Origin: an uncultured Succiniclasticum sp.
Lineage (GTDB): Bacteria; Bacillota; Negativicutes; Acidaminococcales; Acidaminococcaceae
DNA length: 50,728 bases
Reading direction: 5' to 3'
Assembly (NCBI GenBank): GCA_905235335.1
Contig: CAJOKZ010000004.1
Coordinates: 1 to 50,728 of the forward strand
Positions 43,625 to 50,728 of the stretch are shown in pieces. Both the position numbers and the translations under genes were made by a program. Position 1 is the first letter of the stretch; the number at the start of each line of letters is the position of its first letter. Below the pieces are notes generated by a model, which was not told the origin of the DNA, made no database searches, and saw nothing but the letters and a program-made list of their open reading frames with translations.

Positions 43625-43727
43625 TTGACAAACAGAGAACGATAGTGTATCATTTGGTTAGTCTTGGCTAACACCTTTTGCGGAGCGGCCGGGACATTAT
43701 TTTCAGCCATGAGTTAGCTTTAGCTAA
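43625..43727 (+). promoter_or_regulatory. Promoter and two inverted-repeat operator candidates of the feo operon
   Basis: TTGACA (43625-43630), 17 bases, TATCAT (43648-43653) is a good promoter. GTTAG-TCTTGG-CTAAC (43657-43672) covers the expected start point. TTAGCT-TT-AGCTAA (43714-43727) lies in the leader. Both share GTTAG/CTAAC arms reminiscent of DtxR/IdeR iron-repressor sites. A third half-site GTTAGCCTTG overlaps the -35 at 43618-43627. Regulator identity is inference. Confidence 0.6.
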
Positions 43728-43752
43728 TCAATGTGATGCAAGGAGGCAGATC

Positions 43753-43965
43753 ATGTTACCACTTCCCACTGCACAGGAAGGTGAAATTATCGAAATCAGA
43801 AAAATTACCGGAAACGACAGCACCCGGCTCCATCTCGCGGAACTGGGGTTTACCGTCGGCAGCAGGATCACCGTGGTCAGCCGTCTGGGCGGCAATATGA
43901 TTTTACAGGTGAGGGATGCCCGTATCGCGCTGGATGAATCCATGGCCCGGCGCATCATGTACTGA
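43753..43965 (+). CDS. feoA: FeoA-like SH3-domain protein, first copy
   Basis: ATG 43753 follows AAGGAGG and starts MLPLPTAQEGEIIEIRKITGN; the track ORF begins 25 codons too early. The 70-aa product matches FeoA: HLAELGFTVGSRITVVSRLGGNMILQVRDARIALDESMARRIMY, a small beta-barrel SH3-like domain that binds the FeoB nucleotide-binding or membrane part and modulates Fe2+ uptake. Feo clusters in Negativicutes and Clostridia often have two FeoA genes. Confidence 0.92.
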   Translation: MLPLPTAQEGEIIEIRKITGNDSTRLHLAELGFTVGSRITVVSRLGGNMILQVRDARIALDESMARRIMY

Positions 43966-44081
43966 CAGATTTTAAGGAAAACTGATTCATACGGTTGCGC
44001 TCATAAAAATAGCGCGACGCTTTGTCATTTTACTATTTTGTTTATCAAAAATATCTATCATACAACGGGAGGAGATTCCAA

Positions 44082-44300
44082 ATGACATTAAATGAAGTTC
44101 CGGTTGGCGGCGTCTGCACCGTTACCAAACTCAAAGGCGAAGGAAAACTGCGCCGGCGCATCATGGACATGGGCATCACCAAAGGAGTGGAGATAAAGGT
44201 CGTAAAGATTGCGCCGCTGGGCGACCCCATGGAACTGAACGTGCGCGGCTACGAACTTTCGATCCGCAAAAATGAAGCGGAGAACATCGAAGTGCAATAA
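44082..44300 (+). CDS. feoA: FeoA-like SH3-domain protein, second copy
   Basis: ATG 44082 follows GGGAGGAG and gives MTLNEVPVGGVCTVTKLKGEGKLRRRIMDMGITKGVEIKVVKIAPLGDPM, a classical FeoA sequence of 72 aa. It diverges strongly from the first copy and has the Lys/Arg-rich loop KLRRRIMDMG seen in FeoA proteins. It lies 116 bases after the first copy and 87 bases before the small ORF that precedes feoB. Both copies probably act on the same FeoB. Confidence 0.92.
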   Translation: MTLNEVPVGGVCTVTKLKGEGKLRRRIMDMGITKGVEIKVVKIAPLGDPMELNVRGYELSIRKNEAENIEVQ

Positions 44301-44381
44301 TACCGGCTGCACAATCCCTTTCCTCACAAATACCGACACAGTTTTTCGTATCATCAGGAAACCCATATAACCACTGGAGGC

Positions 44382-44478
44382 TCTTAATGGACATCAAAAT
44401 CGCCTTGGCAGGCAACGAATCGCGCCGAAAAAGAAGGAGTGAATCTTAATGGACATCAAAATCGCCTTGGCAGGCAAC
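44382..44478 (+). repeat. 35-bp direct repeat duplicating the feoB start
   Basis: TCTTAATGGACATCAAAATC... occurs at 44382-44416 and again at 44444-44478, identical over 35 bases. The copies are 62 bases apart, so the second copy shifts frame relative to the first. It carries the first ten codons of feoB and the bases just before its start. Confidence 0.9.
44387..44449 (+). CDS. Short upstream ORF mimicking the FeoB N-terminus
   Basis: The ATG at 44387 after CTGGAGG encodes MDIKIALAGNESRRKRRSES (20 aa) and stops in TAATG, which overlaps the feoB ATG. The first ten residues are those of FeoB; the rest is basic. It has its own ribosome site, and the feoB one (AAGGAG) lies inside it. It may couple translation or be a degenerate duplicate. 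Too short to be in the ORF track. Confidence 0.6.
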   Translation: MDIKIALAGNESRRKRRSES

Positions 44479-46596
44479 CCCAACTGCGGCAAGACCACAT
44501 TGTTCAATGAACTCACCGGAAGTTCCCAGTACGTAGGAAACTGGCCCGGCGTTACCGTCGAAAAGAAAGAAGGGCGCCTGAAAGGCCGCAGCAATGTAAT
44601 CATCCAGGATCTGCCGGGGATTTATTCCCTTTCCCCTTACACGCTGGAAGAAACCGTCACCCGTAAATACCTGATCAATGAAAAGCCCGACGCGATCCTG
44701 AACATCATCGACGGCACCAATCTGGAACGCAACCTGTATCTCACCACGCAGCTGATCGAAGTAGGTCTGCCCGTGGTCATCGCCATCAACATGATGGATC
44801 TGGTCAGCAAGAACGGGGACACGATCAACCTGCAGAAGCTGTCCGCGGAAATCGGCGCACCAGTCTGCCCCATCAGCGCGCTGGAAGGAAAAGGCTGCCT
44901 GGACGCCGCCAACGCGGCAGTGAAAATGGCGGAAACCCGTCAGGTCTTCAAGGCAGCGGAACTTCCCCATGTGTTCAAAGGCAGCGTGGAACACGCCCTG
45001 GCCCATATCGAGGAAAGCATAAGTAACAGGGTGGACAAAAACAACCTGCGATGGTACGCCATCAAGCTGTTTGAAAGGGATGAGCAGGTGCTGGAGGATT
45101 TACAGCTTCCGGCCGGCCTGAAGGAGCATCTGGAAGAACATATCAAAGACTGCGAAACGGAAATGGATGACGATGCGGAAAGCATCATCACCAACCAGCG
45201 GTATGAATACATCGGAAGCATCATCGACGCCTGTATCACAAAAAACCGGCCGAAGCATGCGCTGACCTTATCCGACAAGATCGACCAGGTAGTGACCAAC
45301 CGCTATCTGGGTCTGCCCATCTTCTTCGCCATCATGACCCTGATGTATTACATTTCCATCACCACCGTCGGGGGCTGGATGACCGACTGGACCAACGATG
45401 TGTTCTTCGGGGAGATCGTCACCGCCGCGGCCACCGACATGCTGGAATCCATCGCGGCGCCGGAATGGCTCAACGGCCTGGTGGTTGACGGCATCATCGG
45501 CGGCGTAGGCACCGTACTGGGCTTCGTTCCCCAGATCCTGCTGATTTTCTTCTTTATGTCCTTACTGGAAGACTCCGGCTACATGGCCCGCGTCGCTTTC
45601 ATCATGGACCGCATCTTCCGCCAGTTCGGCCTGTCCGGCAAGTCCTTCATCCCCGTGCTCATCGGCATGGGCTGCGGCGTACCTGCCATCATGGCGGCCC
45701 GGACAATCGAAGAAGAACGGGACCGGCGCATGACCATCCTGTTGGCCACCTTCATCCCCTGCGGCGCCAAAGCGGAAATCATCGGCATGATTACCGCGGT
45801 GTTCTTTCCGGATTCCGTTTTCATGGCTCCCGGTATGTACTTTTTAGGACTGGCCATCATCGTACTGGCCGGTATCGCCCTGAAAAAGACTTCCTGGTTT
45901 GCCGGCGAGCCGGCACCCTTTGTGATGGAATTGCCCGCTTACCACATGCCGTCTATTAAAGGCGTGCTGATCCACATGTGGGAACGTGCCCGCGGCTTTA
46001 TCGTCAAGGCCGGCATGATCATTTTCCCCATCTGCGTTCTGCTGTGGTTCATGCAGAACTATAATTTCAGCTTCGAAATGGTGGAAGAAGTGGAAGAATC
46101 CATTCTGGGTTCGTTTGGCAACAGCATCTCCTGGATCTTCGCCCCCATCGGCCTTGGTGACTGGAGGGCAACGGTAGCGTCCATCGCCGCCTTCCTGGCT
46201 AAAGAAGACGCCGTCGGCGTACTGGCCATGCTGGCGGGCGCTGCGGAAGACGCAGAGGAAGCGCAGGTCATGGAATCCCTGTCCAAGCTGATGCCGCCCA
46301 TGGCTGCGTTCTCCTACATGATCCTGAACCTGTTCGACCCGCCGTGCCTTGTTGCCATGGCAACCTGCTACCGGGAGATGGGCAGCCGGAAATGGGGCCT
46401 GTTCGCCATCCTGTTCCAGGCCGTCCTGGGGTATTCCCTGGCCTTCGTATTCTACAACCTGGGCAGCTGGTATATCGGCGACGTGCCCTTCGGTCCCATG
46501 CAGGGCGTCGCGCTGTCCCTTGTGGCCGCGGCATTGTATTTTATCCTGCGTCCGGCCAGGCCATATGTGAAGCCTGCGGAAAAGGCGCATGCGTAA
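44449..46596 (+). CDS. feoB: Ferrous iron transporter FeoB
   Basis: The 715-aa protein takes up Fe2+ at the cytoplasmic membrane. The G domain has GNPNCGKTTLFN (G1), QDLPGIYSL (G3), INMMDL (G4) and ISAL (G5). A helical GDI-like linker follows (residues about 190-280), then the membrane core with GVGTVLGFVPQILLIFFFMSLLEDSGYMARVA, IGMGCGVPAIMAARTIEEERDRRMTILLATFIPCGAKAE and the C-terminal FDPPCLVAMATCYREMG. The second half of the membrane core is marked by an acidic loop (EMVEEVEESI). The start overlaps the stop of the small ORF at 44387. The operon order is FeoA, FeoA, small ORF, FeoB, Cys-rich protein. Confidence 0.96.
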   Translation: MDIKIALAGNPNCGKTTLFNELTGSSQYVGNWPGVTVEKKEGRLKGRSNVIIQDLPGIYSLSPYTLEETVTRKYLINEKPDAILNIIDGTNLERNLYLTTQLIEVGLPVVIAINMMDLVSKNGDTINLQKLSAEIGAPVCPISALEGKGCLDAANAAVKMAETRQVFKAAELPHVFKGSVEHALAHIEESISNRVDKNNLRWYAIKLFERDEQVLEDLQLPAGLKEHLEEHIKDCETEMDDDAESIITNQRYEYIGSIIDACITKNRPKHALTLSDKIDQVVTNRYLGLPIFFAIMTLMYYISITTVGGWMTDWTNDVFFGEIVTAAATDMLESIAAPEWLNGLVVDGIIGGVGTVLGFVPQILLIFFFMSLLEDSGYMARVAFIMDRIFRQFGLSGKSFIPVLIGMGCGVPAIMAARTIEEERDRRMTILLATFIPCGAKAEIIGMITAVFFPDSVFMAPGMYFLGLAIIVLAGIALKKTSWFAGEPAPFVMELPAYHMPSIKGVLIHMWERARGFIVKAGMIIFPICVLLWFMQNYNFSFEMVEEVEESILGSFGNSISWIFAPIGLGDWRATVASIAAFLAKEDAVGVLAMLAGAAEDAEEAQVMESLSKLMPPMAAFSYMILNLFDPPCLVAMATCYREMGSRKWGLFAILFQAVLGYSLAFVFYNLGSWYIGDVPFGPMQGVALSLVAAALYFILRPARPYVKPAEKAHA

Positions 46597-46626
46597 ATTG
46601 GAATTTGTTGTCAGGAGAAAAGAAAA

Positions 46627-46803
46627 ATGAATCCCGCATCGACCCTTCTGTTTGCCGCAATTGCCGCGGCCTTTGCCTATACGTTTTATCATCTTGCCAA
46701 AAAAATATACGGCTCGTTAAAGGGCGGCGCAAGCGAAACCGGTTGCAGCTGCTGCAGCAAGAATTGCTCCCGCTGTAACGGCTGCGCTAAAGCAAATAGA
46801 TAA
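46627..46803 (+). CDS. FeoB-associated Cys-rich membrane protein
   Basis: ATG 46627 after CAGGAG encodes 58 aa: one N-terminal membrane segment (TLLFAAIAAAFAYTFYHLA), then KKIYGSLKGG and a Cys-rich end GCSCCSKNCSRCNGCAKANR with seven Cys. This matches the short FeoB-associated Cys-rich protein family that follows feoB in Firmicutes. The Cys may bind iron or an Fe-S cluster as a sensor or chaperone. It is too short for the ORF track and starts 30 bases after feoB. Confidence 0.88.
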   Translation: MNPASTLLFAAIAAAFAYTFYHLAKKIYGSLKGGASETGCSCCSKNCSRCNGCAKANR

Positions 46804-46831
46804 GGCTGCCAAAATTTTAAATTTTCCAATT

Positions 46832-46998
46832 TTGTCAAGGAAACACCGCTTCGATGAATTTTTGCGATTGCCGGGCGCTTTTTGCAAATGAAAGGGAAAT
46901 GGCGCAAAGGCGCAGCGAGACCGCGTCTGAAAACAGCGGCGCGTCCATTCGGAAAAATCGCCGTCAGGTGTGCAGGCGGATGAAACTGTGTTTCCCTG
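46832..46998. repeat. 166-bp inverted-repeat-bounded intergenic segment
   Basis: TCAAGGAAACACCG near 46835-46848 and the complementary CTGTGTTTCCCTGA near 46986-46999 are inverted copies with two mismatches. The inside is GC-rich with small hairpins and no ORF. It could be a small mobile repeat or RNA. It follows the feo operon and ends before a promoter-like TGATATACT. Confidence 0.4.
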
Positions 46999-47020
46999 AA
47001 ATTTTTTTCGTGATATACTA

Positions 47021-47048
47021 AGAGCGGTACAGGTTTGTACCGCTCTTT
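47021..47048 (+). terminator. Terminator of the feo operon
   Basis: AGAGCGGTACA and TGTACCGCTCT form a perfect 11-bp stem, loop GGTT, then TTAACTTTTC. An extended -10-like TGATATACT lies just before it (47011-47019), so the hairpin could instead be the start of a downstream leader. 46804-47156 holds no other gene. Confidence 0.75.
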
Positions 47049-47156
47049 AACTTTTCATTATTCACAGTAACACATCCAACGAAACCGGAGCACGCTGAAA
47101 AAACATTCTGCCGTTTTTTTCAGAACTGTCCCACATCCATCGGCAAGGAAAATTTT

Positions 47157-47906
47157 ATGAAAAAATACCTGAACGCATTCATCCTGCCCATCTTAATATT
47201 GCTGGCATGGTACGGCATCACCCGGCTGCAGCTGTTCAGCCCCTACCTGCTCCCTTCGCCGGGAACCGTGTGGGACGCGCTGACAGAACTGGCCGTCTCC
47301 GGCGAACTGGTAAAGCACCTGTCCATCAGCCTTCGACGGGTCTTCCTCGGGTTCCTGCTGTCCGCCTCAGCCGCGATTCCGCTGGGCATCTTCTGCGGAC
47401 GCAGCCGGTATTTCCATACCTATTGCTGGTTCCTGCTGGAATTCCTCCGGCATGTGCCGCCGCTGGCCGCTATCCCCCTGATCATACTTTGGGCCGGTAT
47501 TGACGAAGCCTCCAAGCTCACCATCATTTTCCTCGCTTCGTTCTTCCCCCTGTTCCTCAACACCTGCAGCGGCATCCGCAACTGTGACCCGAAACTGCTG
47601 GAAGTGGGCCGGAGTCTGGGCTTTTCCCATATGCAGCTCATCCGCCACATCCAGCTGCCCGCCGCGCTGGAATCCATCGTCACCGGGCTGCAGCTTTCGT
47701 TAGGCTACAGCTGGCGCGCGCTCATCGGAGCCGAACTGATCGCCGCTTCCGCCGGTATCGGCTATTTAATTCTGGACGCGGAGGAAATGTCCCGGCCGGA
47801 CATCGTGCTGGCCGGCATGCTGTGCATCGGTATCATCGGCAGCGTGCTGGACTGGGCTTTTTTGAAAATATTACGGAAGCTGATCCCCTGGTACCGGAAA
47901 AACTGA
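47157..47906 (+). CDS. ABC permease, nitrate/sulfonate/taurine (SsuC/TauC) type
   Basis: The 249-aa protein has six membrane segments and the family EAA-like coupling loop, VGRSLGFSHMQLIRHIQLPAALESIVTGLQ. The N-terminus is FILPILILLAWYGITRLQLFSPYLLPSPGTVWDAL, typical of SsuC/TauC. SARRVF-type segment SISLRRVFLGFLLSASAAIPLGIFCGRS is also present. Family members import sulfonates, taurine, nitrate, thiamine precursors or other oxyanions and require an SBP and ATPase. The ATPase follows after 300 bases, but no SBP gene lies here. Confidence 0.88.
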   Translation: MKKYLNAFILPILILLAWYGITRLQLFSPYLLPSPGTVWDALTELAVSGELVKHLSISLRRVFLGFLLSASAAIPLGIFCGRSRYFHTYCWFLLEFLRHVPPLAAIPLIILWAGIDEASKLTIIFLASFFPLFLNTCSGIRNCDPKLLEVGRSLGFSHMQLIRHIQLPAALESIVTGLQLSLGYSWRALIGAELIAASAGIGYLILDAEEMSRPDIVLAGMLCIGIIGSVLDWAFLKILRKLIPWYRKN

Positions 47907-48077
47907 AAACCCTGCCCCGGTCAGCTGTACCGCCTGAATCTAAAAGGCCCCCGGGGTGGTAACCTGTGTCGGCGTCCGCGCTGATTACCCGTTCCGGCTG
48001 TACCGATTAAATCCGGGGATCCCCCGACATTCCCTGCGTGGTAAATGTCAAAAACCTGTTTCCTGTACGGAAAATGC

Positions 48078-48174
48078 AAATCATTTCACGTCATTTCTCA
48101 TTCCCGAAATATTATTTTAAATCATTTCACGTCATTTCTCATTCCCGAAACATCATTTCAAATCATTTCACGTC
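48078..48174. repeat. 41-bp tandem repeat, about 2.4 copies
   Basis: Units start at 48078, 48119 and 48160 with AAATCATTTCACGTC. The first two are full copies (41 bp) differing by three T/C changes; the third stops after 15 bp. The repeat fills the end of the intergenic region before the ATPase gene. 47907-48077 has no ORF, only CCCCGG/CCGGGG inverted arms. Confidence 0.9.
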
Positions 48175-48213
48175 TTTACACATTCTGCGAACCATTATTT
48201 TTTATGATTGATT

Positions 48214-49113
48214 ATGACTGATACGATGGAAAAAAACCGGATCACACTTCACAACTTAACAAAAAGTTACGGCGAAAAAATTGCGGTAAACATTCCTTCC
48301 CTGTCTATCCAGCCGCAAACCTTCACCTGCATCGTAGGCAAAAGCGGCTGCGGGAAGACCACCCTGCTGCGCCTGCTGGCAGGGCTGGAAAGGCCGGACA
48401 CGGAACAGGACGGCAGTGGGATAAAAAATGCCGGCCACCCCGGCCGGACAGAAAAATTTGTCGCCGCAGGCATCACCGGCCTTCCGAAAGAAACCGCGCC
48501 GGTGTTCCAGGAGCCGCGCCTCATGCCCTGGCTGACAGTGAAGGAAAATATTATGTTTTCTTTGAAAGGACAGGAAGGAAAAACTGACAGGCAGCATGTG
48601 TCTGCATCTGACGCAACAAAAACAACCGCAGCGAAAGAGGCGCCGCACGGCAATAACAAAATACCCTTCGCACCCGGCTCAGCCGCACACGTCCAGCCGT
48701 CCCTTTCGCCGGAAGAACGCTGCCGCCGGCTGTTACACGAATTAGAACTGACTGATGCCGCCGGCCTTTACCCCGCCCAGCTTTCCGGCGGTATGGCGCA
48801 GCGGGTTTCCTTAGGCCGCACCCTGTTCTACGATCCCGAACTCATATTGATGGACGAACCCTTCAGCGCCCTTGACTACTTCACCCGCCGCAACCTGCAG
48901 GACATGGTGCTGCGCCTGTTCCGCAACCAGACGAAGACCATCCTGTTCGTCACCCACGACGTGGAAGAAGCGCTGCTCTTAGGCGACCGCATTTTAGTCA
49001 TGGAAAACGGCGCCATCAAAGCCGACCTTCCCGTTCCCTTCCCCTTCCCCCGAAAAGCGGCGGACAGTGAAATACAAAAAATGCGGCAGGCCATTTTAGA
49101 TTTACTGGCATAG
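48214..49113 (+). CDS. ABC ATPase, SsuB/TauB type, with loop insertions
   Basis: Walker A GKSGCGKTT, Q-loop VFQEPRLMPW, signature LSGGMAQRVSLGRTL, Walker B LILMDEPFSALD and VTHD are all intact, as in nitrate/sulfonate/taurine ATPases. It is 299 aa, about 45-50 longer than most. The excess is a low-complexity stretch (GQEGKTDRQHVSASDATKTT... to about AHVQP) between the Q-loop and the signature, plus a few residues after Walker A (GSGIKNAGHPGRTEKF). Both are hydrophilic and lie in surface loops. No clear ribosome site: ATG 48214 or ATG 48226 are plausible. It pairs with the permease at 47157. Confidence 0.87.
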   Translation: MTDTMEKNRITLHNLTKSYGEKIAVNIPSLSIQPQTFTCIVGKSGCGKTTLLRLLAGLERPDTEQDGSGIKNAGHPGRTEKFVAAGITGLPKETAPVFQEPRLMPWLTVKENIMFSLKGQEGKTDRQHVSASDATKTTAAKEAPHGNNKIPFAPGSAAHVQPSLSPEERCRRLLHELELTDAAGLYPAQLSGGMAQRVSLGRTLFYDPELILMDEPFSALDYFTRRNLQDMVLRLFRNQTKTILFVTHDVEEALLLGDRILVMENGAIKADLPVPFPFPRKAADSEIQKMRQAILDLLA

Positions 49114-49170
49114 GCCGCCGCCCCGCCAACCGCCCCCGTTTTAGGGAAACGCGGATTCAATTTTTTCTTT

Positions 49171-50451
49171 TTATTTTTTCTCCGCATCCTTCTTCTTCGC
49201 GCGCAGCATCTCAAATGCCGCCGGCCCTACAACGATCAGGTCGTCATGCTGCAGGGATTCAATGTGGTTGAGCCGCTCTTCCTTGCTCCCGACGGCCCAC
49301 CGGCCCAGCACGGGATGCCAGCGGGACTCATTATACGCTGCGTCATGAAATTTGCGGTTGCGTACGGCGATTTCTTTTACATTGCCGACGGCAGACAGGT
49401 CGTCAAGAAATACAAAAAAACGGATCGGTTTTCCGCCTCTGACGCGGAATTCTAATTTCGTCCCGTTTTCTGCTATCGTTAAATCCGTCCCGGGGCTGAC
49501 CGTTATCTCCTCTGTTTTCACAGCGGCATTTCCCGGTTTCTCGCAGGTCCTTGTGCAGGATGGATAACGAAGCGTTAACGGGACGTTTCCGTTATGGGTA
49601 TAATCCTCCCATTTCCGGTAAACACTTGTTGTGACTTCCCCTCTTTTATCTAATTCGATGCTTTCTTCCGCCAGACAGGTCTGCCCGTTGGTCGGCCACC
49701 CCGGTTTCGCGCCGTACGCAGACCGGGCCGCGTCTTCCACTTCCGCTTTCAGCGCGTCGGGAAGCCGCTGCAGTTTGACCGATATACTGCGGGACCCCGC
49801 TTTAACCGTATCCGGCGTGACGGAATCCGCCCGCAAGGGCCTTCCTGTAAACGCAGCCCGGAACGTAAGTTCCAAATCCGGATTTTCCAGCGCGCCTGCC
49901 ACCAGTGCGTCCATGTCCGGAATTTTGGCGGGCAGCATGCCCCGCAGGACAAGCGGCCCGTCTGCAATCGGCCGCCGCTTGGAATTCAGTGGCCGGAGCG
50001 GCGTCAGGAACCCCAGAGAAATATCTGCCTTAACGGCTGTCCATCGCAGATCGAAGCGCCGGTTTATGTGGCCGGTCAGTTTCTCTTTAAATTCATCCAG
50101 CCGTTCGGAAGTAAAAATGTCCCCGGTTTTCGTGTTCACGGCAAACGCAAAATTTTTCCCGCCAGACTCATAGGTGCCCTCCGCCAGTTCCGTAAGCTGG
50201 AACTGGTGATTTTCTCCAAGATATGGGATTTCCTTCATCTCCGTGATTTTCGCTTTCGGATCCGTGCGGGCAAGATATTCTTTAAAAATCTTTTCCCCGT
50301 CCAGTATGAGCTGCTTCCGTTCCGAAGATTTATATTCATCCACATAGCAGCCGCAAAACAAGATACAGAACAGCAGGAACAGACATATAGCAGGATACCG
50401 TTTCAGCGAAAAAAATCCAACATGTTTTTCTCCGTAATTATTATTTGTCAT
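49171..50451 (-). CDS. Uncharacterised lipoprotein
   Basis: ATG 50451 follows GGAGGTGG; the track start is a GTG just before. The N-terminus ends in a lipobox (FCILFCGC). The mature protein (about 390 aa) is hydrophilic, with a first region of YKSSERKQLILDGEKIFKEYLARTDPKAKIT and NFAFAVNTKTGDIFTSERLDEFKEKLTGHI, resembling a DUF with a conserved EFKxxL pattern. It then has a WPTNGQTCLAEESI Cys and a second half with PSCTRTCEKPGN. The C-terminus is KKKDAEKK. No known catalytic motif is recognised. It is convergent with the ABC ATPase. Confidence 0.75.
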   Translation of the reverse strand: MTNNNYGEKHVGFFSLKRYPAICLFLLFCILFCGCYVDEYKSSERKQLILDGEKIFKEYLARTDPKAKITEMKEIPYLGENHQFQLTELAEGTYESGGKNFAFAVNTKTGDIFTSERLDEFKEKLTGHINRRFDLRWTAVKADISLGFLTPLRPLNSKRRPIADGPLVLRGMLPAKIPDMDALVAGALENPDLELTFRAAFTGRPLRADSVTPDTVKAGSRSISVKLQRLPDALKAEVEDAARSAYGAKPGWPTNGQTCLAEESIELDKRGEVTTSVYRKWEDYTHNGNVPLTLRYPSCTRTCEKPGNAAVKTEEITVSPGTDLTIAENGTKLEFRVRGGKPIRFFVFLDDLSAVGNVKEIAVRNRKFHDAAYNESRWHPVLGRWAVGSKEERLNHIESLQHDDLIVVGPAAFEMLRAKKKDAEKK

Positions 50452-50728
50452 CACTGCGCCACCTCCGGCAATTTTTCTGCCGAAATATCCCCCTTTGTCC
50501 TTATGAAAAATACACCTATTTGATCACTGCCTTTTAAAAGCAGGAAATTTCCTTATTTCCCCTAATCTCCCTCTCGCCTTTGACTTTTTGCTGTTTTAGG
50601 GCAGCAAAACCATCCTTTTCCCCTTTTAATCGTATTGCAATTCGCTGTAAATTGCTATTTTCAAGAAAATATTATGAACATCGGTTATTATCACAATTTA
50701 TAATTCTATTTCTTAATTTTACACAGTT
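50452..50728. other. AT-rich upstream region, no gene
   Basis: This end of the window is AT-rich and probably contains the promoter of the lipoprotein at 49171-50451. I see no confident -35/-10 pair and no hairpin or ORF worth naming. Confidence 0.5.

Noticed and set aside
47953-47964. T-box-like GGGGTGGTAACC
   Set aside because: No following terminator, Stem I or specifier region and the core differs from AGGGTGGTACCGCG.

Overview
The window looks like chromosomal DNA from an anaerobic Firmicute, most likely of the class Negativicutes and perhaps an Acidaminococcus relative. That placement is an inference from gene content (T-box-controlled trp operon, FeoA-FeoA-FeoB-Cys-rich iron cluster, many lipoprotein binding proteins, moderate GC, strong Shine-Dalgarno sites). 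I could not run a database search.

Layout. 1-184 (minus): start of a histidine-rich metal-binding protein behind an ArsR/SmtB-like operator. 373-9386 (minus): a Dpp/Opp/Nik-type ABC importer with two binding proteins and two permease pairs but one ATPase pair, cut by two intercistronic stem-loops. 9659-13289 (minus): a frameshifted MATE exporter, a zinc M14-family deacylase and an orphan iron-type binding lipoprotein. 13566-20902 (minus): a complete tryptophan operon in the order trpD-C-F-B-A-E-G behind a T-box leader with a likely UGG specifier, ending in a clear terminator. 21052-24789: a small hypothetical, a secreted alpha/beta hydrolase divergent from a LysR regulator, and a YczE-like membrane protein. 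24917-29551 (minus): glutamate synthase large subunit without a small subunit nearby. 29946-34887 (minus): a membrane-anchored phosphoesterase, a 435-bp non-coding element with long inverted ends and nested hairpins, DNA polymerase IV, an FAH-family enzyme, a cyclophilin-like lipoprotein and an ArsC/Spx-like protein. 35180-35953 (plus): a secreted cyclohexadienyl dehydratase-like protein. 36070-43275 (minus): a three-gene nonribosomal-peptide-type cassette. 43753-46803 (plus): the ferrous iron uptake operon. 47157-49113 (plus): an ABC permease and ATPase of the nitrate/sulfonate/taurine type without a binding protein. 49171-50451 (minus): an unrecognised lipoprotein.

The most unusual block is 36070-43275. 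In transcription order it encodes a STAS domain fused to a condensation-like domain, an NRPS with partial C, A, T and C domains, and a MATE exporter fused to a degenerate RsbW-like ATPase domain. It therefore combines the two halves of a sigma-factor-style partner switch with peptide assembly and export proteins. I infer that STAS/ATPase pairing gates or localises synthesis and export of a small amide. The second strong signal is the structured element at 31378-31812.

Two themes recur: metal handling (His-rich protein, Feo operon, orphan iron-type binding protein, possibly the dual importer) and amino acid/nitrogen metabolism (trp operon, gltB, dehydratase-like protein, peptide-type importer).
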